Shown piece after piece: positions 1 through 28,252 of a DNA stretch of 64,000 bases. Origin of the DNA: Tetracentron sinense (taxonomy: Eukaryota > Streptophyta > Magnoliopsida > Trochodendrales > Trochodendraceae); contig CM026570.1 of the NCBI GenBank assembly GCA_015143295.1, forward strand, positions 25,241,250 to 25,305,249, written 5' to 3'. The notes under the pieces were generated by a model. The model ran no database searches. It saw only the letters and a program-made list of their open reading frames with translations, and was not told the origin of the DNA. Within the stretch, counting starts at the first letter, position 1. The number at the start of each line of letters is the position of its first letter. The translations under genes and the position numbers were made by a program.

Positions 1-124
1 ACCCAAGAGGCCAAGATAGGCTCATGTAAGGCCCAAGCCTCACCCCTTGAGGCTTGCCTTATGTCAGATGCGTGCACTTCATACAATAACAATAGTAGGG
101 TTATTGCATGGAACTAAGCCTGAG

Positions 125-126
<2 letters not shown>

Positions 127-165
<39 letters not shown>
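127..165. repeat. (TA)n microsatellite
   Basis: An uninterrupted run of alternating T and A of about 38 bases. Confidence 0.95.
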
Positions 166-172
<7 letters not shown>

Positions 173-1280
173 GTTGTTTGAATTAAGCCTTCAAGTTATT
201 ATCATTGGCATATTTAGGTTTTTTATAACCCTCGAGTCTCTATATCACATTGAGGATTTTTTGTAAGGAAGTTATGTGCAGGGTGAGATGCTCGCTTCAC
301 AGGAAGCTCGCTTCCATCATGTCCCATTTAGTGGTGACCTGAGTCTACAACCTAGGGTGTAAACCTGAGAAAGTATCGTTGGATTGGAACCTAAGGCCCC
401 TACTTCTCTAAACATATATCATATAAGAAAAAATCTAAGGTCTGGTAGCACATACTAATATGATGGAAGTGAAACACTTCTATCTTCTCAGTTCCTAAGG
501 GCTTTTATGAGCCTCACTTCCCGTTTCTGTCTTTCACTTCACTATTTTTTTTGTTTCTCGCTAACTATTGGTTTTCCTATTTAGACATTGAAATGGATTT
601 GGAGCTACAAATGTACAATGTAGTTTTCTGTGACTTCTTTGCGGCTGCTTGTTGGAATAAAACTATCAAGTGTTTTAAAACCCAAAAACTCGACTCGACT
701 CGGAACCTTGCCAAGTAGAGTCAACTTGGAAACTTGGGCAAAACTCATTTGAGTAATGACACCTAAAAGGATAAAACTTGAATATATGTAATATTTTTCT
801 AATACTATATATATGGTATAAATTCAAAATAAATGATAAAACATGCCTTGCCTAAAATGAGATATATAATTCAATATATACTAAAACTCCCTCCTTATGT
901 TTCGTATTTATACTAAGGGTAGGTGGGGTGTTTTAAAAAAAAATTGGTTACTCGAGTAGGGCGGTTTACTCAATTTTTTTGTTATAACACAAAACGTACA
1001 TAACTCGGGGCAAGTTACTCGTTTTTTTTTTTAGTGCCTCAAACTCGACCCGAAATTTAGCTGAGTCGAGTCAATTGAGCCGAGTTTCGGGTTGACTCAC
1101 CGATTTTTAATACAAAGAAACTATCCACCCTATGAGTTGATAACCAAACATCATTTGTTTTCCTATATGTTTATGAACAAATAGGTGTCTAAATTGCAGC
1201 CTTTGCGTACCTCTTTTAAAAATATCTTTCCTTAATATGATGTTTGAATCAATTATATAGTGTTTTCTATATGCGCAGCA

Positions 1281-1307
<27 letters not shown>
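1281..1307. repeat. (CA)n microsatellite
   Basis: About 13 CA units followed by a short TA run. Antisense frames across it give a Cys/Val-rich peptide that is an artefact of the repeat. Confidence 0.95.
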
Positions 1308-1314
<7 letters not shown>

Positions 1315-2094
1315 TTATATGAATATATGTGTCTGAATATTTATTATATTATAATCTTCAATTACTATCCTGAATCTTTATGCAAATTTTCTCATTTCTG
1401 TTTTTATTGAAAAATGAGGGAGAGTGAGACTAGCCTTGTGCCTCACACAACGGTAGGTCCTAACTCCTAAGTAATGCCTCACCTTTTAAAGCAATTGTAT
1501 AAAGTAATGCTTATTTAGACTTCACAATTTTATTTGCAATCTGCTTTTTTTATAATAATTTTCTGCTAGGGAAAGTTCAATAGAAACGAGAAACTACAGA
1601 AAATTGGAGTACAAAAATGTCTGAGATTACCAATCTTCATTTTCTTATGTTCTAAAGAGGATTCAAATCAGTTATTAGCAGCAACCATATGAAGCACATC
1701 AACCAAAGTTAAGTCATCTGTTATCACAAGCAATGCTGTCAGTTCCGAATTGAATCATAAAAGTGAGAGGATTGAACTTTAGATGAATCACAAATCATAA
1801 GATTTAAATAATTTCATTCCTTGAGAAAAGATGTGAAAGATCTAAATAATGTAAATATCAAAATATTCTTTCATCGTAAATGTTATAACACGATACTGTG
1901 TGCATTTTACCATTAAATAACATTTTATTACTAAAAAGTTGAGTGAAAGTGAATCGTTTTCCATGAATATGATATATCTAGTGTGATGTGTGGAATATAT
2001 GACAAAGGTTGAGTGTTGTAGTATTTCTATTGATCGGTCATGTCATATAGGCCTGAGTTGGACATCCAATTGCTTCGATTTGAATTATCCAGAG

Positions 2095-2555
2095 GATGAC
2101 TTAGTATATATCAAAAAGATGTACAATCAAACCTATTTCTTGATTCAATAGAAGCCCAAAGAGTTGAATAGGGTCGCAAATAACGAGCGATATGTAAAAA
2201 GCAGATCGGATCACGCCTTTTCCTAATCCTAAATGAAATTAGGGATCCATATGTAAACATAGTATCTATTTACATACGCTCGAATGGCCCCTAAGTAGGA
2301 GCTCCATTGCAGAATTCTGGCATAGCCATTAATTAAGAGGCGATGGGAACGACGGAATCTGTGATTGCAAATAATTATATTGAAACCGAATTCTAATGAT
2401 CCATTGGGTGGGATGGTGGAAAGAACCAGGAACCAATTCATTTATTATGAGAGGTCATGGGATGACCCTACAACTAAAACAAATATTGAAAGAGTAAATA
2501 TTTGCCCACGAAAGCCTTATTGGATTGCTCAATTTTGGGAGATTCGATAAAGGGC
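2095..2555. other. Plastid-like DNA fragment (probable nuclear insert, group II intron-like)
   Basis: The stretch around 2290-2350 contains AGGAGCTCCATTGC and ATTAATTAAGAGGCGATGGG. The stretch around 2395-2420 contains GATCCATTGGGTGGGATGG. I recognise this word order from plastid group II introns and nearby spacers, but cannot say which intron. The base composition is more even than in the AT-rich flanks. No intact plastid gene is present, and open frames across it are broken. A nuclear insert of plastid DNA is the likeliest reading; a plastid-genome search would settle it. Confidence 0.45.
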
Positions 2556-3279
2556 CAGTTTATTTAGGTGCAAACCAAGAATCTAATTGTAGATAAAATT
2601 TTTAACAGCTTCTCAACTAAGAAAACTATCATCAATATTATTACTTAAACAAGTAATAAAATTCATATATCTTCCCTGTGATTCACTAAATCCTTTTTAA
2701 TCCATATATGACATTGGTTGGACACGCTTGAAAGGCACACCATTATAATGATGTGGGTTTCATGTAAAAAGCTTGATTGATTAATGAATCCTTATAGTAA
2801 AACCATATTAATACTTCTATAATTTAGATGTATTTAGGTGTAATACTACTCCCCAAAAGATTTGACCTTTTCAGTTAAAAAAACCACATGTGTTGGAAAT
2901 GAGTGTACATTACCTTGCTTGAAACACCTATTAAATGTCTCAATCCTCTATTGTTGAATGCGATAGAATTTAAGTTTCAGATTGTGAATCATAAGATTCA
3001 TCTCAAAAAGGATTCGAACATCGGGTACCATTTGACTTAGGATTCTATTTATATCATAAGTTTTAAAGGTAAATTGTGAAAATCTAACATTAATGGTTGA
3101 AATATGTAAATAGTATCATACATATTTCTTTTTATGGTTAGGAGTTCAACTATATATTCTCAATTCGAATTCTCTTTTGGTTTTCGTTTACTTGGATAAA
3201 TTTTACTTTTCATCTCTGGAGACAAAATTGAGATGTTTAAATTGGTTCTTTATTGTCCAACCCATCTGCTATTGCGCAG
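2556..3279. other. Non-coding sequence, presumed intron upstream of the IDI exon
   Basis: AT-rich sequence without recognised coding capacity. It ends in an acceptor (TATTGCGCAG, last base 3279) directly before the IDI exon. Confidence 0.5.
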
Positions 3280-20398
<17,119 letters not shown>

Positions 20399-20634
20399 GA
20401 GCGGCTTAAGTTGGGGAACAGAATGGTGAGAGTATTCTATTAGAAACTTCCAATAAATTGGTGGCAGAAGGCCAACATTGCTTTGCAGGTATGCAAGGCA
20501 TCTTCCTGTCATTAACTGTTCCGTTGGGTTCTTGCTTAGTGGATTTTTAGATCCTGGTTATGTTAGATTTAAAGTGTCTTTGAACGGTGTCTGACTTGTA
20601 ATCTGTACTTTGGTTTATGGTTTTGCAATATCAC

Positions 20635-20640
20635 AATAAA
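20635..20640 (+). terminator. IDI: Probable IDI polyadenylation signal
   Basis: AATAAA 237 bases after the IDI stop codon, followed by T-rich sequence. Confidence 0.5.
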
Positions 20641-21570
20641 CTTTTGGCGTAGCAATCTCCGATGAATCTTTCTACATTTACTATAAAATTAAATTGTTTT
20701 TTATTCTTAGATTATATTATAATATCAGAAGTTTAATTAGTTTTTTTTTGTTATTAAACAAGTTCATGATTTTAGAAGCCAACTTGAAGAGCCATCTTGA
20801 TTTTTTTAAGATAACAGCTTGCTGATGATATAGTCTGGAGTGTTGATAAAGAATGCCTGTGAAACCTGTGTTCTACTGCCAAATGTCAATGACCCAGATA
20901 TGTGGTAACAACACTCCTAACTTTACTGTTGGGATAACACAAACTTGTTGAAATAATAGTCATGTCCCGAATATTTAGAGAGCCCGAAGACGGCAGAAAA
21001 AGCTGGTCTCTGGCATAAGGAACTGTTAAACCGGATGGTTGAACTGGGAGCGGCAGTTCCAATCTTTTTGTTCCCTTTTTTATTTATTTATGAGATTGAT
21101 TGATGATTTGATCGACTGCAATGGATTATTGATGATTATAAATCAAATCAAAAGATAGCAAGAACAAATTAAAACTGTTGTTAGTACTTAGTACCAATCA
21201 GCACTAAGAAGCAAAGCTCTGCATTATGTAACATCCTAAGGTCTTATGACAACAAAACATTCAAGAGACCAAAAACCAAAATATTAAACAGTCTAAATTT
21301 TAGAGTAAATTTATGGCCAGAACGGACTAGATCTAGACTGTATACAGTCAGACTTTGACACTAACATATTATGAAATCTGACCTATAGATCATACAAGTA
21401 ATATCATTAACGTGAGTCAAGAACCCTTTTTCGTCAACTGTTGTGAAAAAAAGCAAGTAAACCCCATAAAAGACAGCTCTTGGCTGGTCTAAAGGCCACA
21501 AACGAGCTCTAGGTACCACCTGATCGATGCTTCTCATGGGCCTGTGTTCATAGCCCAAATCCAGTCATAA
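20641..21570. other. Intergenic sequence without a recognised gene
   Basis: AT-rich sequence downstream of IDI. No LIM exon, RNA gene or clear repeat end was found, and the open frame at 21361-21558 has no recognisable motif. Confidence 0.5.
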
Positions 21571-21572
21571 GC

Positions 21573-21850
21573 AGGGGCGGAGCCAAGGGGACACGTGGCC
21601 CCCGGCCGAACTTTTGAAACACTGGAAAAAAGAATTATAGGGCATAGCAATGGGTAGTGCCGGAGAGGGGGGGACGTGCTCCTTAACTTTTTTTTTTCTT
21701 AGAAATTATTGTTTAATATGACAGCCATAAGGTAGGGGGCAACTGCCCCTCAACTTTTTTTATGAAAAAAAATTATAGATTAATAGGGCATAGCCATAGA
21801 GCATGGAGACCAGCTACCCCTTGAACTTTTGAGAAGAAAAAAATCTTTTA
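21573..21850. repeat. Degenerate repeat cluster of the GGGGCGGAGCC type
   Basis: It starts GCAGGGGCGGAGCCAAGGGG and continues with three units of the form CATAGCCAT...GGGG.CANCTGCCCCT..AACTTTT. The opening word is a familiar end of non-autonomous plant transposons. Further units occur at 22640-22865. Confidence 0.55.
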
Positions 21851-22232
21851 CGAGATTAACTATGAACAAGAGATCCAATTGAACAGATAACCGGGGCAAC
21901 CCCAAAAAGCCTCTGGACAGTGGTAGTTTGGTTATTACAAATATAAAGAAGGGTATTTTCTATCACTATATATATATATCTCTACTATTATAATGAGAGA
22001 AGTGGGGTTAAAAAATTGATTGATTTGTTTTTAATATTCCTAATGAGTCCCAATTTTATGGATAAAGGGCATTGATAGGAGTCACGCAGTACGGGAAAAG
22101 GGACAAGGGCATTCTTGAAAATATTGTTTGCTAATTGATTTTATCAAAATTTCATCCCTGTTTTAAGACCTTTGAACTTTAAGCTTTCGTGAAGGTTATA
22201 GAGTTCACGCATTGCGTGAAATCTAGCACGAC

Positions 22233-22233
<1 letters not shown>

Positions 22234-22264
<31 letters not shown>
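22234..22264. repeat. (TA)n microsatellite
   Basis: About 15 TA units. Confidence 0.9.
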
Positions 22265-22269
<5 letters not shown>

Positions 22270-22302
22270 ATATTATAAATACCCCTTCCAAAGGCTTTTT
22301 TT

Positions 22303-22533
22303 GGCAACGGATTACCTTTGGTGCACGCCCGAGGCCCAACCTCGGGCGTCCATTCATTGTGCGCCACATAAGGATAAAAAGGTGATAAAAAGGGGAGAGA
22401 TATCAACTGGGGAGAAGTCAAAAAATAGGGGAGAAAATAAAATGACTTCTCCCCTTTTTAGCACCAAATGCCTGCTCAATGAAAGGACGCCCGAGGCTGG
22501 GCCTCTGGCGTGCACTAGAGGTAATCTGATGCC
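22303..22533. mobile_element. MITE with 55-bp terminal inverted repeats (Mutator-type)
   Basis: The left end GGCAACGGATTACCTTTGG and the reverse complement of the right end GGCATCAGATTACCTCTAG match for about 55 bases. Each terminal repeat contains its own hairpin (CGCCCGAGG ... CCTCGGGCG). Nine-base flanks GCTTTTTTT and GCTTTTTTG fit a 9-bp target duplication. Two further copies lie at 37327-37735. No coding capacity. Confidence 0.8.
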
Positions 22534-22639
22534 GCTTTTTTGAGTTGCTCACTTGCTCTGGTTATCTGTTCAATTAGAGCTCTAGTTCACAGTTAATCTC
22601 ATCTTTTATGCTATGTTATTTAATTATTTAACAAAGTAT

Positions 22640-22746
22640 AGTCACGGGACAAGAGGGCAGCTGTCCTTCAACTTTTAAAAGATATATATATATATTATAA
22701 TATCTAAACATAACCACTAGGCAAGGGGAGCAACGGCTCCTCTCAC

Positions 22747-22806
<60 letters not shown>

Positions 22807-22865
22807 TATACCATGTTATTTAATTATTTAACCAGACATAGCCATGAGACAAGGGGATAGTTGGC
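22640..22865. repeat. Further units of the 21573 repeat, with (TA)n(TG)n at 22752-22806
   Basis: Three degenerate units repeat CATAACCACTAGGCAAGGGGAG / CTCCTCTCACTTTT-like words. A TA run passing into a TG run lies between the last two. Confidence 0.6.
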
Positions 22866-22869
22866 CCCA

Positions 22870-23238
22870 TAAACAAAGAGAAACAATACTCGTATAATAT
22901 GTACGAAACATATGGATGAGATGACCCCCAAAGTTAGTCATTAAAAGACAAAAATATCAAAGCTACGGTTCAAAACCGTCCTAGACCTACAATATTTCCC
23001 ATCAACAATTACTAACATTTTTGGTAATGAGTCCATCGTGGTTATGAAATTCGTTAATATAGCATTCTAATAAAGGAAATGTTATTGAGACCGTCTAGGG
23101 TGGAGACCACCTCGAGATCATTCCCAATCTATATCTATCTATAACCTATATAAAAAGAGCGTGATTCCGTGATAAGCTAATAAACCAAGCGTCTTTACTC
23201 TTTACGCTGTTGTTTTCATTACCTCTTCGACATGCTTT
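22870..23238. other. Short intergenic stretch, nothing recognised
   Basis: No repeat end or coding signal seen before the target site of element F. Confidence 0.5.
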
Positions 23239-23548
23239 TTCCTTGTGGGGGAAAAATACCGGAAATGACACGCGTCAGCTACAGCTCCACACACGCCCTG
23301 GTTTACCGGTAGAAGGTTGGAGTGGAGGGTGTGACACCCTGACCTGTACTCCGATGATAAAGTCAGTAGATGTAGAAGATGATGAACAATAAACTCTGAA
23401 ATAGGCACTGAAAGTTACGCAAGGCTCTAGGAAGCACTGAACAAGTATACTCTGAAGTACGGCCAAAAAACGTGATCCCAAGCACTAAAACGTGATCCAA
23501 AGGTCCCTCTCCCTAAAACGTGATCTCAAGCACTAAAAATCACAGGGT

Positions 23549-23556
23549 ATTTATAG
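23549..23556 (-). promoter_or_regulatory. TATA box in element F LTR (also 36612-36619)
   Basis: CCCTATAAATACCC on the minus strand marks the likely U3/R side. The copy in the 5' LTR at 36612-36619 would drive the genomic transcript. Confidence 0.65.
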
Positions 23557-23894
23557 GGTAAGGTTGGTATGGCCATCGATGACCATGGATGGCCATAGGT
23601 GTCCATACCACGTGTTTTGCACTCATTGCCAAATATGTCAGACATACCTGTCACCTGTTGCATCACACGTGAGAGCCTCCTATGAGTCCAATCGGACGGG
23701 ATCGGACAGTACGCAGAAGTGACCAGCATTAAATGCCAAGACAGTGCTTTCGGCACAAACAGTGTTTTCGGCACGCCTGTCAGAATTATGGATCGCCTCC
23801 TGATCACTTCCTCCTACGAGTCGGTCTCGTTGTTGACTCGAGCTCGGTTACGGTGTAGATGTCTTAAAATACAGCCAGGACATCGTTGTCGGTG

Positions 23895-24070
23895 AGACAA
23901 CGGTCTTGTTGTTCATGTAACGACAAAAACGTTGTCAAGAGAACAACGGTTACGTTGTGCTTCAGACAACGAGCACGTTGTCAAGCCACAACGGAAACGT
24001 TGTTCTACAAGAAAACAAAGACGTCGTAATGCGCACAACGGGAACGTTGTGCATCAGACAACGTGTGAAC
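23895..24070 (-). promoter_or_regulatory. Palindrome array in element F U3 (ACAACG-N4-ACGTTGT type)
   Basis: Seven or eight imperfect 16-bp palindromes (ACAACGGTTACGTTGT, ACAACGAGCACGTTGT, ACAACGGAAACGTTGT, ACAACGGGAACGTTGT and weaker ones) have centres about 22-25 bp apart. The same array is in the other LTR at about 36960-37135. Halves contain AACGG, a Myb-like core, and ACGT, a bZIP-like core; that is inference only. Confidence 0.8.
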
Positions 24071-24187
24071 CCTCTATTTTAAGCACGTGACCCCAACTCG
24101 TGTCCACGTGTCACTTTCGTGAACAAAACAACAAAAACGAGCTCGTTCTCTAACGCTAAGTTGATTTTACGAATTTTATCCGTTACA

Positions 24188-24202
24188 ATTTGCCCCTTTA
24201 TG
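24188..24202 (-). other. Element F polypurine tract
   Basis: TAAAGGGGCAAAT directly precedes the 3' LTR start TGTAACGG on the minus strand, the position for plus-strand priming. Confidence 0.6.
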
Positions 24203-24804
24203 ATGCTTGGAACGTAGTTCGAAGCGTCATAAACGGACAAAAAGATCATACCTGGTACTGCTCCAGAAGATGTAACGTTGCGTGCTTAAAACGCTCGCTG
24301 AGAAGATCGATCGTTCACGCCAGCTGGTTGCGCGTGCGAACCGTCACGTCTCTTTAATGCGGACAGGCTGTCATCATCGCCGATTCGAATTTCAAAACGC
24401 TTTGATAACTCTGACGGTTACTCTCTTTTGGTGAAAAGACGATCTTGCCACTGCTCTTCTCCCCTTTGACACAGGTGTACGGCTCTGATGAAGGGTAGTG
24501 GTGTAGTTTCACAAATCTGAGATGCTTATAAAATCCCCATCGAATACTCCTTCTCTTTCACCCTGTTCCTTCAAGCACTATTACTCTGCCGAATTTTTTC
24601 TCAACCGAAAGTTCATCTTCCTCAAGCTCTCAACAATCTCTCTCAGTCGCCTTCTGTTCGGTACGCTCTTCACCCTTTTCCTTAATATTTCTTTCTGTTT
24701 CTCCCTCTCTCTCTTCTTCTCTGGTTCTTGAGTGATTCTGCTCTGTGTACTCTCCGTGTTCTGTTCACCATTCTTGTTCCTTTTCACTGTTTCTTCCAAT
24801 CACT

Positions 24805-27263
24805 ATGGCTACCAACATTCCCGTAGAACCCGCTAGGTTAGAGGAAGTTAGAGGCCCTTCTGAAGATGAGGCCAGTTGCACAGGTAGCGCACCTCATGGT
24901 GCCTACATCGAACAATCCTCAGTTCTGCGCCAGCACCAGTTGACACATCTGAACCACTACAGGGAACGTTTCGACTTCCCTTCTAACGTCAATCTCCACT
25001 TCAAACGGGATGACGCTATCATTGATAAGCGTTCTGCTTGTACTGTCGTCTACCTCTCCCAGCTCGAGGTTGGCCTCCGCTTCCCTCTCCATCCCGTCCT
25101 GGACGACGTTCTGTCCGCCCTGTAACTCGCACCGGGACAAATGCATCCGAGCTTCCACAAATACATGTCCATGATGATCAAATTCATCAAGGACGGTTAC
25201 CCAATAGAAGCTAGGCATCTATTCCACTTCTGCCATGCTGTCAGATGCCGAGGCTCTGACGATGGTTTGTTCTCCTACTACTCGTGGAACAAGAAACCTC
25301 GACATCCAGAGCTCGTCTCAGGCATACTCGATAGAGAAAGAGGGTGGAAAGCCACTCCTTTCGTTGTCTCTGGCGGTTGGAAGGCAGAAAATTCCAGGGT
25401 CCCCAATGTCTTCCGAGCGGAAGCAGGTATACTACTACGGTCGTTCGTTGTCCGTTGTGCACCACTGTTCTGACTCTGTTTTCGTTGTACGCTTTCGTCC
25501 TGCTGACTCCCGTTGTACTCATTCTGCTTTTTTCTGTGTGCAGTTGACGCAAAGAAGATCCCATATAAGAAGTTGGCCCCAGAAGAAGAAGGCCTTCTTA
25601 CCAATATCAAACGTGCTCGAGGTGGGGAATACATCCGGTGGCAACCACTGGAGCCTGACACGTGGGTCGCCTTCAGCACTCCTACTGCAACTGCTCAACG
25701 ACGACAACAACAACCACAACAACAGCAACAGCATCCAGGTGCTTCTACTTTTGCACATTCACCAGCAATTAATTTAGCCGTAGAAGAAGAAGAAGACATG
25801 GCTGGCACAGATCCACCTCCGCCGAGCAAGAAGCCAAGGTCTGCTCGCCCTGCAGTTCCGCTTCCACCACTACCACCACCGTTGAAGAAGAGGAACCCTC
25901 CTTCCAAGGGTACAACGACTGCTGACCCGAAAAGAAAGATGCCGACCCAGGCCGAGTACGAGGCCAGAAAGAAAGCGAAGGCGGACATACGCCTGGAGAA
26001 AGAGAATGCAGCCATTGCTGCTCCCCCTCCACCTTTGCCGTTCCTGCAACAAGTCCCGGAGCAGAGGTGACAACGGCGATGCCCGAAGCCAGCTCGGCAC
26101 CTACCCCCTCTCGAGCTGCAACTGCTCCAGCCAGTTCGAGTTCCGCTGTGGTTGCCCTGGCCGCAACGGAAGCTGGCACAATGAGTCTTCCAGCTCGTAT
26201 GCTACCGGCGAGCACTCTGGACTGGTCGCTCGACTTCTCTCGATATGGGAGACCGACCGTAAACGACTCGGTGCAAAAATCGGACAAGGCCGCCCGAGCT
26301 CTGACTCATGCTATGAGGTTGCCCCGAGACATTGCTGATGTCGGTAAACTCGGTCTGACCGACCTGTCCTACGCCGCCTGCCAGTCTATGGCGTCAGTAA
26401 GTTTCTTATTTCCTCTTCTTCTTACTCTACTGCTGAAATTTTACTCCTCGTTGTGCTAATGCCCGGATACTTCCTTGCAGATGAACGTTCTCGTGCACGA
26501 ACTCTGTGATCGTAGCCATTATAGCTACAATCACCTCCGAGACGGGATCAAGTACTGGCAAGACAGGACTGTGACGCTGGAGAAGACTCTCGCCGAAGAG
26601 AGACTCAAGGCAGACTTTGATCTGTCTCAAGCCAAAGCTGACGCTGTTCGCGTCGAGGGGAAGTTGAAAGCTGCCACCAAGGCACAAGAAAAAGCTGAGG
26701 CTGAGGCACGATCAGCAAAGGAGGCCGAGAAGAAGGCCAAACAGAAGGTAGAGAACGCTGTTCTACGCATCAGCGAACTGGAGCACGTCTCCCAAGCTTT
26801 GGGCAGACAGCTGGAGGAAACTGAGGCAGCCAGGACAGCACTGGCGGAGGAGCTCGAGGAGGTCAAGAAAGCTGAAGAGACCATCGAGAAGACCGTGACC
26901 CTGAGACTGCAACAACACTATCAGTCTCAGCTGGACACGCTCTTGGATGAGGATCGGGCAGAGACCGAGAAAGAGATACTTGAATCGCTCCGCCAACAAG
27001 GCCGTCTGAAAGAAGACAATGAAGAGGACGCCTTCACGTTCTCCGAGCCTCAGAGCAAAGACTTGATCGAGCTAGACAACGAGGCCGAGGTCCAAGGCGT
27101 CGAGCAACCTCACTCTCTCGAAGGTCCTGCACCTCTCCCAGCTGAGCCGTACTTCGAGCCAGCTGCTGCCGATGAAGCTACTCCAGAAAAAATCCCAACT
27201 GCTGAAGCCTCTACTTCTGCCCCTGCTGCAACGACGACAGACGCTGACCTTGAGCTCGCCTGA
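24805..27263 (+). pseudogene. Antisense accessory gene of element F, three exons (join 24805-25426, 25544-26396, 26481-27263)
   Basis: The gene lies between pol and the 3' LTR, on the strand opposite to pol. It starts M-A-T-N-I-P-V-E. Around residues 45-110 and 117-205 it matches my recollection of the putative gypsy-type transposon domain (Transposase_28, PF04195): F-P-L-H-P-V-L-D-D-V-L ... L-A-P-G-Q ... R-G-W-K-A-T-P-F-V-V. Introns of 117 bp (GT at 25427, AG at 25543) and 84 bp (GT at 26397, AG at 26480) join in phase. Exon 2 is basic and Pro-rich. Exon 3 starts M-N-V-L-V-H-E-L and holds a long coiled coil (about 26540-26990) and an acidic tail. Two lesions: TAA at 25123, where the frame otherwise continues, and a one-base frameshift between 26015 and 26045. 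Such antisense ORFs are known in some Tat elements; their role is unknown. Confidence 0.75.
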
Positions 27264-27559
27264 TCTGCTGCTCCCCTTCATGTTTCTGTTTTCTTTTTTG
27301 ATGATGTAAACTCTTTTCTTTCCCTCTTATGGGAGTTTGTGGCTGTAATTACCCAGAAGTGGGCCTTCTGTATGAATAGATCACTCCCTTTTCTTATGTT
27401 TGCATTTCTTTTCACCTCGTAGCATAGCACAACGTATGCACACAGAAAAAGAAAAAACACAACATGAGTAGTTGAATAAATTTTCATAGTCCATTGTACT
27501 GATGTTAATGCGGTACTTCGCTATGTGGAAATCATAAATGTTACACATATTAAACAAAT

Positions 27560-27870
27560 TATTTCAATCAAAGCACTACGAACAGAACATTGCCAGTAGA
27601 GCACTACGATCAAAGCACTACGAATAGAGCACTACGAGCAAGCACTACGAGCAAGCATTACGAGCAAAGCACTACGATCAAAGCACAACGAGCAAGCACT
27701 ACGAGCAAAGCACTACGAATAGAGCACTACGATCAAAGCACAACGAGCAAGCACTACGAGCAAAGCACTACGAACAAAGCACTACGAGCAAAGCACTACG
27801 AACAAAGCACTACGAGCAAAGCACTACGATCAAAGCACAACGAGCAAGCACTACGAGCAAAGCACTAATC
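27560..27870. repeat. Minisatellite in element F (AGCACTACGANCAA units)
   Basis: About 20 units of 12-15 bp, mainly AGCACTACGAGCAA, AGCACTACGATCAA and AGCACTACGAGCA, arranged in higher-order groups. It lies between integrase and the end of the antisense gene. Open frames across it are repeat artefacts. Confidence 0.9.
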
Positions 27871-28252
27871 CAGATACATCATTCGCGTAGTTCACTGTGA
27901 ATGCAATCTGACAAATAAAATTCATATGATGAACACAATGTAACTCAGTTTCGAAGCACATGCTCAGAGGATGTCATTAGGATAAGCCACTGGATTTGCT
28001 CAGATGACACCCTTATATAAGCCACTCGTGTTCGTTATGAGTAGGTTGTTCAGTCAAAATTTTATTTGAATTACTTGCAAAACATTCACAATATTACACT
28101 GATGAACCAGACAGAGCATAGTGTAGACTATGAGCAGGCGCATAATATTGCAAGTCACATGTTGAAATATGAGCACTATGATCATGTAAAATCACTGAAA
28201 ACTTGTAAGCACAACGATGCATGTAGTAGCATATCATAGATTCTATTGAAAG

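Larger units (their letters stand above)
1..2090. other. Non-coding AT-rich sequence upstream of the first visible IDI exon
   Basis: No exon of a recognised gene was found here on either strand. The only clear structures are simple repeats. If the IDI reading is right, this stretch lies in the intron before the exon at 3280, because the transit peptide and N-terminal exons are not in the window. The short open frames here have no recognisable motif and are probably chance. Confidence 0.5.
23244..24187 (-). repeat. Element F 3' LTR
   Basis: Read on the minus strand it begins TGTAACGGATAAAATTC and ends TTTTTCCCCCACA. A TATA box (TATAAATA) is at 23549-23556. A palindrome array occupies 23895-24070, in U3. 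Confidence 0.95.

Noticed and set aside
1107-1304. Cys/Val-rich open frame on the minus strand
   Set aside because: It is produced by the (CA)n repeat and has no homology I recognise.
1-3279. Upstream IDI exon with the N-T-K-Y-N-type motif
   Set aside because: No sequence encoding the family's residues before C-H-L-M-E-K was found in the window.
27590-27868. Open frame rich in H-Y-E-Q-S-T-T repeats
   Set aside because: It is the translation of the minisatellite and is unlikely to be a protein.
27560-27870. CRISPR-like array
   Set aside because: Units are 12-15 bp without unique spacers, the setting is a plant retrotransposon, and no associated genes exist.
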